Shown in pieces: positions 27,679 to 36,738 of a DNA stretch of 64,000 nucleotides; within the stretch, counting starts at the first letter, position 1; the number at the start of each line of letters is the position of its first letter. The notes under the pieces were generated by a model. That model did no database searches. It was not told where the DNA came from and worked only from the letters and a program-made list of their open reading frames with translations. The position numbers and the translations under genes are program-made. The DNA comes from an uncultured Veillonella sp. (GTDB taxonomy: Bacteria > Bacillota > Negativicutes > Veillonellales > Veillonellaceae): assembly GCF_937981445.1 (NCBI RefSeq), contig NZ_CALJON010000031.1, forward strand, positions 54,516 through 118,515, given 5' to 3'.

Positions 27679-28470
27679 ATGTTAATGTATCGTCAGGTAT
27701 GGCAACCAAAAACCTTAGACGAAGCGGTGGAGCTCATGAAAAAACAAAAATGGGCTCCTTTATTAGCTGGCGGTTGCTGGATTGGCTTGGGGACTCGCAA
27801 GTTTCCTGCCGTAATTGATTTATCTGGACTGCCTTTGCGCTATATAAAAGAAACAGAACAGAATTTTCATATTGGTGCCATGACAACCCAAGGTGATGTG
27901 GAACAGTATGAGCCATTTAAAACCTTTGGCAAGGGTATTTTGCCAAAGTCTGTTAACAGTATTTTAGGTGTGCAATTCCGGAATATGGCCACTATGGGAG
28001 GGTCCGTAGCGGCGCGCTTTGGCTTTTCCGATATTATTCCTAGTTTATTGGCTCTAGATGCTAAAGTTCTCTTACATAGTCATGGAGAAATGACTTTGCA
28101 GGACTATTTGACTTTCAAGGACCGTGATATTTTAGTTGAAATTATAGTGCCTAAAAAAGATCAACCTGTGGCGGCCCTAGCGTTTAGAAAATCAGTGTCA
28201 GATTTTCCTCATTTAACAGGTGCTATAAGTCATAATGAAACGGGCTATCACATCTATATTGGGGGCCGTCCTTCTAAGCCGGTGGAAGCTGTTAGAGCCG
28301 GCCAAATTCTTACGGAACAAGGCATAGAGGGCTTACCAGCTTGTTTAGAGGCTTTACAAGATGTGGCGTTTCAGACTAATTCTCATGCGTCTGCTTCATA
28401 TAGAGCTGCTATGGCTAAAGTAATGGTAAAACGATTGGTGCAGGAGGTATCACAGTGGACGTGCAATTAA
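27679..28470 (+). CDS. Molybdenum hydroxylase FAD-binding subunit (CoxM/XdhB type)
   Basis: The electron-transfer flavoprotein of a three-subunit xanthine dehydrogenase-like enzyme, 263 residues. The FAD-binding segments are LLAGGCWIGLGTRKFPAVID (usually LAGGTDL...) and NMATMGGSVAARFGFSDIIP plus SLLALDAKV. The first glycine loop is altered from the common AGGTDL to AGGCWIG, so nucleotide contact there may differ. AGGAGG lies upstream of the ATG. It overlaps the next gene by 16 bp. A CoxM-like subunit of another substrate specificity cannot be excluded. Confidence 0.85.
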   Translation: MLMYRQVWQPKTLDEAVELMKKQKWAPLLAGGCWIGLGTRKFPAVIDLSGLPLRYIKETEQNFHIGAMTTQGDVEQYEPFKTFGKGILPKSVNSILGVQFRNMATMGGSVAARFGFSDIIPSLLALDAKVLLHSHGEMTLQDYLTFKDRDILVEIIVPKKDQPVAALAFRKSVSDFPHLTGAISHNETGYHIYIGGRPSKPVEAVRAGQILTEQGIEGLPACLEALQDVAFQTNSHASASYRAAMAKVMVKRLVQEVSQWTCN

Positions 28471-28952
28471 AAATCAATGGCAAAATGACTAAATTACAAA
28501 TTGAGCCTGATGAAATGTTACTTAAAACCTTGCGTCGAGAAGGCTTTTATAGTGTGCGTTGCGGCTGCGATACAATGAACTGCGGTCTTTGTACCGTATG
28601 GCTTGATGGCGACACGATTCTGTCTTGTTCGTACCCTACATTTAGAGCGGTGGGGCATGAAATTACGACCTTAGAAGGTCTTGCTGAGGAAGCGGCTATT
28701 TTAGGCGACTGCTTGGCTTCAGAAGGGGCTGATCAATGTGGCTATTGTACCACTGGCATGATGATGAGTGCCATGGCGGTACGTCGCAAATATGATAATC
28801 CCACAGAAGAAGAGATTCGCGCTTATTTGGTAGGAAATTTATGCCGTTGTACGGGCTATGAATCTCATTTGCGTGGCATTCTAAAATACTTAGATGTGAT
28901 GAAGAGTCAAGATGCGCAAGGAAGCGAAGAAAAGCTAGAGGTGGCACCATGA
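28455..28952 (+). CDS. Molybdenum hydroxylase [2Fe-2S] subunit (CoxS/XdhC type)
   Basis: A 165-residue iron-sulfur protein with both expected clusters. The plant-type cluster is in RCGCDTMNCGLCTVW with a later Cys (ILSCSYP); the second is CGYC and CRCTGY. The start is a GTG at 28455, seven bases after AGGAGG inside the preceding gene. It passes electrons from the molybdenum centre to FAD. Its stop overlaps the start of the large subunit gene (ATGA), so translation is coupled. Confidence 0.92.
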   Translation: MDVQLKINGKMTKLQIEPDEMLLKTLRREGFYSVRCGCDTMNCGLCTVWLDGDTILSCSYPTFRAVGHEITTLEGLAEEAAILGDCLASEGADQCGYCTTGMMMSAMAVRRKYDNPTEEEIRAYLVGNLCRCTGYESHLRGILKYLDVMKSQDAQGSEEKLEVAP

Positions 28953-31243
28953 AGCATGTAGGTAAATCATATAAAAAAATTGATGCGAAGACAATTTTAA
29001 GTGGTCGCGTTGCCTATACGGAAGATTTTATACCAGCCAATGCATTGGTGATTAAGATTTTGCGCAGCCCCCATGCAATGGCCAAAATTTTAGATATTAA
29101 TTATGCGGCTGCTTTAAAAATACCAGGCGTAGAGGCCGTATACACATATAAAGATGTGCCTCAAGTGCGCTTTACTTTGGCTGGTCAAACCTATCCAGAA
29201 GTATCGGCCTATGATAGTTTAATTTTAGATCAAATTGTGCGCTATGTAGGCGATGCTGTAGCCATAGTAGTAGCTGTAGATGAAAAGACCGCCATGCAGG
29301 CTCGCGATGTTATTAAGGTTACCTATGAAGTTATGGAACCAGTGCTAGACATGCATACAGCCATTGACCATCCGACGGTAGTTCATCCAGAAGATGACTT
29401 GTTTTATAACATGCCCGTAGGCGGGGACCCTAAACGCAATATAGCATGCTCTTATAGTCGTGTTGTAGGCGACGTGGAAGGGGAACTAAAAAAATGTGAC
29501 TATGTAGTGGAAGGTACGTATTTTGACCAAGCCACTATACAATCGGCCATGGAAACATTTAGAACATTTTGTTATATTGACCAATTTGATCGCTTAGTTT
29601 GTACAAGTTCTACACAAATTCCATTCCATTTGCGCCGCCACTTGGCGCGTGCCTTAGATATTCCAGCTACTAAAATTCGCGTTATTAAACCCCGGATTGG
29701 CGGCGGCTTTGGTTCTAAACAAACCGCTTGTAGTGAAATGTTCTGCGCTTTTGTAACGTGGAAGCTTAAAAAACCTGCTGTACTTATTTACAACCGTCAT
29801 GAAGCTAATAACTGCTCTACTAGTCGCCATGCAAGAGAATGGAATATTCGTCTTGGCGCTACCAAGGATGGTATTATTCAAGTGATTGATATGGTAGCCT
29901 TATCTGATGCAGGCGCGTATGGTACTCATGCTTTTACGACCTTTACGGCAGGGGAACATAAATCAATTCCGCTCTATAATAAGGGCAAGGCGGTGCGCTA
30001 TGAATCTAATATTGTATATACAAACCATATGGCAGGTGGTGCTTTCCGTGGGTATGGTGCAACGGAAGCCTTATGGCCTTTAGAATGCGCCATTACAAAG
30101 CTAGCTAAAAAAATGGGTATGGATGAGATCGAACTGCGTTTAAAAAATCTCATTGATGTAGGTGAAACATCCTTGGTGTATGAGCCAGGGGAAGTATTAG
30201 AGTCGGGCCTATTAAAAGAAGCTATTGCTAAAGCAAAGAAAATGGCTCGTTGGGATGAGCGCCCTTATAGTTGGCAAATCGATGAGACACATCGTGGCGG
30301 ATTAGGCGTGGCCTTGGCTTTCCAAGGGTCTGGGGTCGCTAAGTTTGACGTAGCATCAGTGGAAATTAAATTACAAGATGATGGCAATTATACCTTGTAT
30401 ACAGGCTCCACAGATATGGGGACAGGTTCGAATACTATTTTAATGCAAATGGCTTGTGAAGTTTTAGGTTGTCCCTTAGATCATATGACCTGTTATGAAG
30501 CCGATACCGATGTGGTACCGTTTGACCCAGGCTCTTATGCATCGAGTACTACGTATGTAACGGGTACAGCAGCAAAAATGGCTGCCGAAGAATTGCGCAG
30601 TAAAATTATCACTACCTTCGCTAACTATTTAGAAGTTGCTGAAGAGCATATTGAATTTGATGGTGTGACAGCTCGCACTACAGATGGTTCTAATAAAGCG
30701 ATGACAACGGCGGAATTGGCGCCTAAATTGATGGTCAAATTAGGGCCAGAACCTCAGCAACTGGTGGGCTTTGCCACATGGGGCAGTCATACATCACCAC
30801 CTCCTTTTATGGTAGGCATCGCAGAAGTGTCGGTAGATATTGAAACAGGCCAAGTGGTACCACTTGATTTTTATTCTGTTGTGGACTGCGGGACCATCGT
30901 AAATCCTACACTGGCTCGTGTACAAGCGGAAGGGGGCATTGTGCAGGGCTTAGGTATGGCCTTGTATGAAGAAATTCGTTATGCCTCAAACGGACGATTA
31001 GAAACAAATAATTTTATGACCTATAAAATCCCTACACGACAAGATACAGGTCGAATTCATGTGGACTTTGTAGAATCCCATGAACCTACTGGCGCTTTTG
31101 GCGTTAAATCCATTGGCGAAGTAGTCATTAATACATCTTGTCCTGCCGTGCAAGGGGCTATCCTCAATGCATGTGGTGCAAATCTTACTACATTACCTAT
31201 GATTTCAGAAAAGGTATTTGACGCCTTGATGGCGAATGAATAA
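28949..31243 (+). CDS. Molybdenum hydroxylase large (molybdopterin-binding) subunit
   Basis: The 764-residue catalytic subunit. Cofactor segments include GGGFGSKQT, AGGAFRGYGATEALW and TDMGTGSNTI; the base-catalyst glutamate is in FGVKSIGEVV near the C-terminus, as in xanthine dehydrogenase. The substrate is not certain. Purines are favoured because Veillonella has a known xanthine dehydrogenase, but nicotinate-type hydroxylases share these motifs. The downstream yqeB/yqeC genes mark this as a possible selenium-dependent molybdenum hydroxylase. It overlaps the Fe-S subunit gene by four bases. Confidence 0.88.
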   Translation: MKHVGKSYKKIDAKTILSGRVAYTEDFIPANALVIKILRSPHAMAKILDINYAAALKIPGVEAVYTYKDVPQVRFTLAGQTYPEVSAYDSLILDQIVRYVGDAVAIVVAVDEKTAMQARDVIKVTYEVMEPVLDMHTAIDHPTVVHPEDDLFYNMPVGGDPKRNIACSYSRVVGDVEGELKKCDYVVEGTYFDQATIQSAMETFRTFCYIDQFDRLVCTSSTQIPFHLRRHLARALDIPATKIRVIKPRIGGGFGSKQTACSEMFCAFVTWKLKKPAVLIYNRHEANNCSTSRHAREWNIRLGATKDGIIQVIDMVALSDAGAYGTHAFTTFTAGEHKSIPLYNKGKAVRYESNIVYTNHMAGGAFRGYGATEALWPLECAITKLAKKMGMDEIELRLKNLIDVGETSLVYEPGEVLESGLLKEAIAKAKKMARWDERPYSWQIDETHRGGLGVALAFQGSGVAKFDVASVEIKLQDDGNYTLYTGSTDMGTGSNTILMQMACEVLGCPLDHMTCYEADTDVVPFDPGSYASSTTYVTGTAAKMAAEELRSKIITTFANYLEVAEEHIEFDGVTARTTDGSNKAMTTAELAPKLMVKLGPEPQQLVGFATWGSHTSPPPFMVGIAEVSVDIETGQVVPLDFYSVVDCGTIVNPTLARVQAEGGIVQGLGMALYEEIRYASNGRLETNNFMTYKIPTRQDTGRIHVDFVESHEPTGAFGVKSIGEVVINTSCPAVQGAILNACGANLTTLPMISEKVFDALMANE

Positions 31244-31284
31244 GTATATGAGTATAGATGCGTGAATACAAAGGAGGCTATACG

Positions 31285-32037
31285 ATGCAGGCGAAACATT
31301 GGAATAAGCTAGTGCGCCCTGGAATCACAGCGATTGTAGGGGCTGGTGGGAAGACGACGGTGTTAGCGAAATTAGTCGAATATGGTGGACTGGCAGGGCA
31401 ACCTACCTTAGTCACTACTACGACTAAGCTTTATGAATCTCAGGTGGCAGCTTGGAATCCGTACTATGGACATGATTTTAATGAGGCCGAAGCAGCTTGT
31501 CAAAAGGCCATGCAACGGGGCCGTTGTGCGTCCTGGTTTGGTGGCGTTGAAGGCACTAAAGTAACGGCTTTGACGGCTAAAGAAATTGATGAAATTCACA
31601 TGGTGCATCCGAATTGGCAGATTTTAGTAGAAGCTGATGGGGCCAAAGAAAAGTGGCTTAAAGCGCCAAAGGAAAGTGAACCTGTAATTCCTTCGAAGAC
31701 GAACACTACCATTGGGGTTATTAATTTACAAATGTTAGGTACCACTATGGATGACGAACATGTATATAATCTACCCGATGTGTCGTCCATTATGGGGCGT
31801 CCTGAAGGGGCTGTTGTTACCTCCACTATGCTAGCGCGACTCGTGCTTCATCCGCGTGGTTTATTCCAATATAGCAAGGGCGAACGAATTTTGTTCTGCA
31901 CTGGCTATGACACAGTACAGCATCGTATTATTGATGCCTTCTTAGATTCATTGACCGATAGTGGCCTATCCATGATTGTTCTAGCCGATGGGTATAAGGC
32001 AAGCTGTGAAATTGCCCGTGTATTGCGTTGGCAGTAA
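31285..32037 (+). CDS. yqeC: YqeC family selenium-dependent hydroxylase accessory protein
   Basis: A 250-residue protein with a P-loop-like AIVGAGGKTTVLAKL start and the family segments LVTTTTKLYESQ and ILVEADGAKEKWLKAP. YqeC occurs with molybdenum hydroxylases that need a labile selenium atom, and is thought to help build or insert the cofactor; its reaction is unknown. The ATG at 31285 follows AAGGAGG at 31271; the frame opens earlier but that part precedes the ribosome binding site. Confidence 0.87.
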   Translation: MQAKHWNKLVRPGITAIVGAGGKTTVLAKLVEYGGLAGQPTLVTTTTKLYESQVAAWNPYYGHDFNEAEAACQKAMQRGRCASWFGGVEGTKVTALTAKEIDEIHMVHPNWQILVEADGAKEKWLKAPKESEPVIPSKTNTTIGVINLQMLGTTMDDEHVYNLPDVSSIMGRPEGAVVTSTMLARLVLHPRGLFQYSKGERILFCTGYDTVQHRIIDAFLDSLTDSGLSMIVLADGYKASCEIARVLRWQ

Positions 32038-32107
32038 AAACGCAAATCTATGGGTTAGATAAAAGCGACAATCATATGATGATAGTTAAGTGAATGATAA
32101 TTAATAG

Positions 32108-32752
32108 ATGATGGAAATTGATGTGATTTTATTAGCCGCAGGGACTTCGTCACGCATGGGGCAGCCAAAAGCATTGCTCTCGTGGCAAGGAGGGACCTTG
32201 TTGGAACATGCCTGTGCCCCTTTTGCCAACTTAAGTGGCGAAAAAATTGCTGTTTTAGGGCAAAATTTAGAGGCTCGGGCTGGCTTAGTAGAGCCATATG
32301 GTTTTAAAGCGATTATAAATAAGCAAGCACAGAAAGGGCAAAGTGAGTCCTTGCGAGTAGGCCTTGCTGCATTAAGCAGGGAGTCTAGGCCCTTATTTTG
32401 TGCTGTTGTAGATCAGCCTTTACTAACGGCTCACATAGTGGAACAGATAGGAAGGACCTATGAGTCGTTAGTTACAGCCTATGGATTTACGAAGCACGCT
32501 TCTTTTGATACGAAGCGACTTATTCTATGTCCTCGGTATGGTGCTCATAAAAGACGGGGTAATCCTGTTTTATTTGGCCCCTATTGGCGTCCTTTTTTAG
32601 CAACTCTTGAAGGTGACCAAGGCGGGCGCGCCATACTCTATGGTAAAGGCTCAGAGTATATAGAATTTATTGATTTTGCAGTATCTGCTGGTGTTGATGT
32701 GGATACACCAGATGACTATATAAATTTATATAATATGTGGGGGTCGAAATGA
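32108..32752 (+). CDS. mocA: Molybdenum cofactor nucleotidyltransferase (MocA/NTP transferase-like)
   Basis: A 214-residue nucleotidyltransferase with the start VILLAAGTSSRMGQPKALL, then LRVGLAALS, AVVDQPLL and RRGNPVLFG. MocA attaches CMP to molybdopterin for xanthine dehydrogenase-type enzymes, which fits the operon. The start is uncertain (ATG at 32108 or 32111) because no ribosome binding site is evident. Its stop overlaps the start of yqeB (ATGA). Confidence 0.85.
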   Translation: MMEIDVILLAAGTSSRMGQPKALLSWQGGTLLEHACAPFANLSGEKIAVLGQNLEARAGLVEPYGFKAIINKQAQKGQSESLRVGLAALSRESRPLFCAVVDQPLLTAHIVEQIGRTYESLVTAYGFTKHASFDTKRLILCPRYGAHKRRGNPVLFGPYWRPFLATLEGDQGGRAILYGKGSEYIEFIDFAVSAGVDVDTPDDYINLYNMWGSK

Positions 32753-33582
32753 AACCTATAGTTTTAGTTCGTGGCGGAGGCGATATTGCCTCTGGCTGTA
32801 TTTATCGCTTGCGTAGAGCAGGCTACCCTGTGATTGTAAATGAAGTGGCTATCCCGACTATGATTCGCCGTAAAGTGTCTTATGGCAATGCGGTGCACCA
32901 AGGGGAAATGGCATTAGAGCGCTTAGTGGCTCGTTATGTGAGTTTGACGGAAGCACAGCATATGCTTGAATCAGAAGCTCGTGAAATTCCTGTAGTAACC
33001 GAGCCGTATAGAACTGTGTTAGAGCAAATTAAACCTCAAATTGTAGTGGATGCAATTTTAGCAAAGCGCAACTTAGGCACTGCTAATGATGATGCGGCTT
33101 TAGTTATTGGCTGTGGCCCTGGCTTTACAGCAGGACTTGATGTGGACGTTGTTATAGAAACTATGCGGGGGCATACATTGGGGCGCTGTATTTATGAAGG
33201 GGCTGCTTTGCCCAATACAGGTGAACCGGGCAATGTGGGTGGCTTCACTAAGGAACGGGTGATTCATTCACCGGCGGATGGCTTATTTACGGCACGCCGT
33301 CATATCGGGGAAACTGTAGAAGCAGGCGAGAAAATCGGTTTTGTTGATGATGTGCCAGTAGTGGCTAAAATTCCAGGTATTTTACGAGGCGTATTAAAAA
33401 CAGGTTTGATGGTTACCAAAGGATTTAAGCTAGCTGATATTGACGCCCGTTGTGAAGAACAACATTGTTATTCCATTTCTGATAAGTCTCTCGCTGTAGG
33501 GGGCGGCGTGTTAGAGGCGGTCAGTGCCTTTATGTATGAGCAATACATACAGGGAAAATTAAGTGATATAATCAAAAAATGA
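32749..33582 (+). CDS. yqeB: YqeB family (EF2563-type) selenium-dependent hydroxylase maturation protein
   Basis: A 277-residue protein with the EF2563/YqeB family start IVLVRGGGDIASGCIYRLRR, the central VVDAILAKRNLGTANDDAAL, GCGPGFTAG and GEPGNVGGF. It is a marker gene of selenium-dependent molybdenum hydroxylase systems, where it is thought to assist selenium insertion; the activity is unproven. The ATG at 32749 overlaps the mocA stop. Confidence 0.88.
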   Translation: MKPIVLVRGGGDIASGCIYRLRRAGYPVIVNEVAIPTMIRRKVSYGNAVHQGEMALERLVARYVSLTEAQHMLESEAREIPVVTEPYRTVLEQIKPQIVVDAILAKRNLGTANDDAALVIGCGPGFTAGLDVDVVIETMRGHTLGRCIYEGAALPNTGEPGNVGGFTKERVIHSPADGLFTARRHIGETVEAGEKIGFVDDVPVVAKIPGILRGVLKTGLMVTKGFKLADIDARCEEQHCYSISDKSLAVGGGVLEAVSAFMYEQYIQGKLSDIIKK

Positions 33583-33602
33583 TGTAAATTAGAGAGGTGT
33601 TT

Positions 33603-34325
33603 ATGAATTTATATGAGCTTATTGAACAGCGATTAGAGCGCGAAGAGCCATCCGTGATGGTTACCATTCTTTCCGGCGAACGGGAAGGTGAAAAGATTTT
33701 ATATAGTTCTGATGGCGAAGTCGTATATGGCAATGGTATTGATGGCTTATGCATTACTCCTAAACAAGGTAATGAGATTTTAAATATTGGTTCCATGGAA
33801 TGTTTTGTGCAACCTGTAGAAAAAGATCCAGAAGTACTCGTGCTCGGTGCTGGACATGTAAGTCGCTGCATTGCTGACATGTTACTTTTTATTGGTTGTC
33901 ATGTTACCGTAGTAGATGATCGTCCAGAATATGTGCGTCCTGATTTCTTTGATGAGCGAGTTAAGCGCCTCTGTGTTGATTTTAGAAATTTAAAAGCAGA
34001 ATTGCCGCTATCAAGATATAAAGGGATTATTATTGTGACGCGCGCCCATGAGTATGACAGTATTTGCCTTCATCAGTTGCGTCAGCTAGTAGGGACTACG
34101 TACATGGGGCTTATGGGGAGTCACAAACGAATTTTCCATGCCTTTGAAGTATTAAAAGAGGAAGGCTGGACACAGGATGAATTGGATCAATTATATGGTC
34201 CTATAGGCCTGTCTATAGGTGCAGAAACTCCTGAAGAAATTGCACTTTCCATAGTGAGTGAGTTTTTGGCAGCCACTAGAGGTAAAACCGGGGGATTTTT
34301 GTCACAAGGAGGCTATAATCGATGA
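33603..34325 (+). CDS. xdhC: XdhC family maturation protein, Rossmann part
   Basis: XdhC proteins carry and sulfurate (or selenate) the molybdenum cofactor before insertion. The 240-residue product has the C-terminal XdhC domain: VLVLGAGHVSRCIADMLL (Rossmann loop), VTVVDDRPEYVRPD, IIIVTRAHEYDS, YMGLMGSHKR and GLSIGAETPEEIALSI. The N-terminal CoxI domain found in full-length XdhC is absent but is encoded as a separate gene just downstream. GAGAGG lies before the ATG at 33603. Confidence 0.88.
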   Translation: MNLYELIEQRLEREEPSVMVTILSGEREGEKILYSSDGEVVYGNGIDGLCITPKQGNEILNIGSMECFVQPVEKDPEVLVLGAGHVSRCIADMLLFIGCHVTVVDDRPEYVRPDFFDERVKRLCVDFRNLKAELPLSRYKGIIIVTRAHEYDSICLHQLRQLVGTTYMGLMGSHKRIFHAFEVLKEEGWTQDELDQLYGPIGLSIGAETPEEIALSIVSEFLAATRGKTGGFLSQGGYNR

Positions 34326-34636
34326 AGAGAGAGTTTGTAAATTATTTGCGTGGTCATGAGAAAGACACTTTGGCCATTGCCACCATTTTAAAGACAAAAG
34401 GGTCAACGCCACGTAAGGCGGGCACTACTATGATAGTGCATACTGATGGTGGGATTTTTGGCACTATTGGGGGCGGACGCGCAGAAAATGAAATTCGTCT
34501 ACAAGCCTTAGAAGCACTAGCTAACAAAGAAACTCATCGCCGTATCATGGTGGATTTAAATGATGATGTAGCCGTAAAAGAAGGCATGGTTTGTGGTGGT
34601 AATTTAGATGTATGGATTGAAACTCAAAATATTTAA
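34322..34636 (+). CDS. XdhC/CoxI domain protein, stand-alone N-terminal domain
   Basis: A 104-residue protein made only of the XdhC_CoxI domain: ATILKTKGSTPRKAGTTMIV, GGIFGTIGGGRAENEI and GMVCGGNLDVWIE. Together with the preceding gene it makes up a full XdhC, but with the two domains on separate chains and in reversed gene order. The ATG overlaps the previous stop (ATGA). It probably works in a complex with the Rossmann protein on the molybdenum cofactor. Confidence 0.87.
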   Translation: MKREFVNYLRGHEKDTLAIATILKTKGSTPRKAGTTMIVHTDGGIFGTIGGGRAENEIRLQALEALANKETHRRIMVDLNDDVAVKEGMVCGGNLDVWIETQNI

Positions 34637-34715
34637 TTCTTAAGGCAAATATAAGGCATGAAAAGTTGACAAACACTTTTAAAGAGCGATGTATATAAAC
34701 AAGTTAAGCATAAAA

Positions 34716-34866
34716 TCCTCTAAAAGGAGGCTTACTTTCTTCTAATATAGCGGTATAAGTGGAGCCATAATTTCTTCTAAAAAATGGGCTGTTAAACGAT
34801 TCTAAACTAGAGAGGGGAATCTCTTTTAAAGAGATAGTGTTAATTTCTCCTAAAGAGGGGCTTAAT
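34716..34866 (+). repeat. Degenerate repeats of a TCTAAA-GGGCTTA type
   Basis: Three or four related segments (CCTCTAAAAGGAGGCTTAC, TTCTTCTAAAAAATGGGCTG, TTCTCCTAAAGAGGGGCTTA), several of which can fold as small hairpins such as ATCTCTTTTAAAGAGAT. Confidence 0.45.
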
Positions 34867-34895
34867 TTTACAGTGCTAGCAAAATAAGGTAAAAT
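34867..34895 (+). promoter_or_regulatory. Promoter of the cdaA-cdaR-glmM operon
   Basis: TTTACA (34867-34872), a 17-bp spacer and TAAAAT (34890-34895). The -10 box overlaps the 5' arm of the next hairpin, so transcripts starting near 34902 would lack most of that arm. Confidence 0.6.
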
Positions 34896-34937
34896 AAAAG
34901 GGTACATGTGCAAGACACAGCGTACCCTTATTTATTT
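34891..34937 (+). terminator. Terminator of the molybdenum hydroxylase operon, just before cdaA
   Basis: AAAATAAAAGGGTAC (34891-34905) pairs with GTACCCTTATTTATTTT (34922-34938), ending in a T-rich tract. Confidence 0.75.
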
Positions 34938-34963
34938 TGTAAACACACAAGGAGTTGTTATAT

Positions 34964-35782
34964 ATGGCCTTACAGCTTCAGGGCTTAATTGATACGTTCC
35001 GCTTCGGTGATGTAGTTGATATCCTATCCGTAGCGGTGCTCTTATATTATTTATATAAACAGATTCGCGATACTAGGGCGATGGCCTTATTAAAGGGACT
35101 GGTGGTTCTAGGGATTATTAATGCAGCCAGTCGTTTCTTTGATTTACATGTTATTAGTTGGCTGTTACAACAGGGGATGACAGTCCTCTTGGTAGCCTTA
35201 CCAGTCGTATTCCAGCCAGAATTGCGCCGTGCTTTGGAACGCCTTGGACGAGGTCGTTTGTTCTCTAAATCACAAGATGTAACGGAAGTTGAAATTGACA
35301 ATGTAGTCAATGAAGTAATGGCTGCAGCAAAGGTTATGTCTCGAGAAAAAATTGGTGCTCTGATTGTATTTGAACGAGAAGTGGGGCTTGGTGAAATTAT
35401 TGACACCGGCATTGAAATTGATGGCAAAGTGTCTCGTGAGCTCCTAAATAATATATTCATTCCTAATACGCCGCTTCATGACGGCGCTGTAGTGATTCGC
35501 AATAGTCGCGTTATGGCGGCGGCTTGTTTATTGCCCTTGACGCAGGACCGCTCTTTAAGCACAGAGCTTGGTACGCGTCACCGCGCGGCCATCGGCCTTA
35601 GCGAACAAGCTGATGCGGTGGTGCTCGTGGTAAGTGAAGAAACAGGGAAGATTTCTTATACTTATGGCGGTCATATTTATCGCCATTTACCAGAGGAACA
35701 ATTACGTGAATCCTTGCGGGCCTTTATGGAGCGCCCTAAATCGGCGTTATCCTTCCTTAAGAAATGGGGGATTACAAAATGA
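34964..35782 (+). CDS. cdaA: Diadenylate cyclase CdaA
   Basis: A membrane-bound enzyme that makes cyclic di-AMP from two ATP. The 272-residue protein has three N-terminal membrane helices and the DAC domain with DGA in PLHDGAVVI and RHR in GTRHRAAIG. AAGGAG lies nine bases before the ATG at 34964; the TTG at 34955 is unlikely. The operon cdaA-cdaR-(FAD protein)-glmM links c-di-AMP to cell-wall precursor synthesis, as is conserved in Firmicutes. Confidence 0.95.
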   Translation: MALQLQGLIDTFRFGDVVDILSVAVLLYYLYKQIRDTRAMALLKGLVVLGIINAASRFFDLHVISWLLQQGMTVLLVALPVVFQPELRRALERLGRGRLFSKSQDVTEVEIDNVVNEVMAAAKVMSREKIGALIVFEREVGLGEIIDTGIEIDGKVSRELLNNIFIPNTPLHDGAVVIRNSRVMAAACLLPLTQDRSLSTELGTRHRAAIGLSEQADAVVLVVSEETGKISYTYGGHIYRHLPEEQLRESLRAFMERPKSALSFLKKWGITK

Positions 35783-36738
35783 TGCGATTTATACAAGGTA
35801 TTCAAGGCCACTGGTTGGCTAAAATATTGTCTCTATTAGGGGCTATTTTATTGTGGTTCTTCATTATGAAGGAACAAAATCCAATTGTCGATATTACTTA
35901 TACTGTACCGGTTGAAGTGCAGGGACTCAATCCAGACTATGTAGTGACGAATGTACCAAAAGAAGTCAAGGTTCATTTACAGGGGCCAAGGAATGCAATT
36001 TTAGCTGTTTCACAGAGTTCGTTAAAAGCCCATGTTGACATGAGTGATGTGTCACCAGGGCAATTGAATTTGCCCATTGAATTTGTGCCACCATCAGGGG
36101 TGAATTTAGTAGAAGTATCCCCTGATTCCGTATTAGTTACGGTAGATGAATATACGGTCCGTGAAATGCCCGTAGAAGTACAACAAGTGGGGAAAGTTCC
36201 TGATGATATTGCGATTAAGAGCATAGCAACAGTGCCAAAGGTAGTCTCCATTAGTGGGGCCAAAGAGCAAGTGACACGTGTTGCTCATGTTATGTTGCGC
36301 GTGAAAATGGGCGATCATCGAGCTAATTTTACTGCCTCTGGTAATTTAGTCGCTGTTGACGGAGCCGGCAAAGAAATAGACTCTGTTACTATTACGCCAA
36401 GACAGGGACAAGCGCAGATTACATTAGAGCAAATTCGTTTTGAAAAGAATTTATCAGTCACACCTAATTTTGTAGGTTCCGTGCCTAATGGATATATCAT
36501 TAAGAGCGTTACTGTGGAACCGCAACAAGTGCTCATTAGTGGCAAGGAGAATAGCATTAAGTCTATGACGGATATTAAGACTGTACCCATTTCTCTAGCT
36601 AATCAAAGCAGTACTATTGATGGTGATTTTGATATTTTATCCAGTGATATGTACAATGCAAATCCAGCGAAAGTACATGTAACAGTAGAAATTATGAAAA
36701 AATTTATAGGAGATACTACGGATGCTAAGACTCATTAA
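35779..36738 (+). CDS. cdaR: CdaA regulatory protein CdaR (YbbR domains)
   Basis: A 319-residue protein with one N-terminal membrane anchor (LAKILSLLGAILLWFFIM) and a series of YbbR beta domains, each starting with a V.V..V...P-type strand (for example YTVPVEVQGLNPDYVV). CdaR binds and modulates CdaA in other Firmicutes. The ATG at 35779 overlaps the cdaA stop. It overlaps the next gene by 17 bp. Confidence 0.92.
   Translation: MMRFIQGIQGHWLAKILSLLGAILLWFFIMKEQNPIVDITYTVPVEVQGLNPDYVVTNVPKEVKVHLQGPRNAILAVSQSSLKAHVDMSDVSPGQLNLPIEFVPPSGVNLVEVSPDSVLVTVDEYTVREMPVEVQQVGKVPDDIAIKSIATVPKVVSISGAKEQVTRVAHVMLRVKMGDHRANFTASGNLVAVDGAGKEIDSVTITPRQGQAQITLEQIRFEKNLSVTPNFVGSVPNGYIIKSVTVEPQQVLISGKENSIKSMTDIKTVPISLANQSSTIDGDFDILSSDMYNANPAKVHVTVEIMKKFIGDTTDAKTH

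Larger units (their letters stand above)
34637..34963 (+). other. Gene-free stretch before cdaA
   Basis: It contains a TTGACA at 34666-34671 without a good partner, degenerate repeats, and a promoter merged with a terminator (listed separately). No gene is supported. Confidence 0.6.

Noticed and set aside
34666..34697. TTGACA as a main promoter for cdaA
   Set aside because: No good -10 box at 16-18 bp; the promoter at 34867-34895 fits better.
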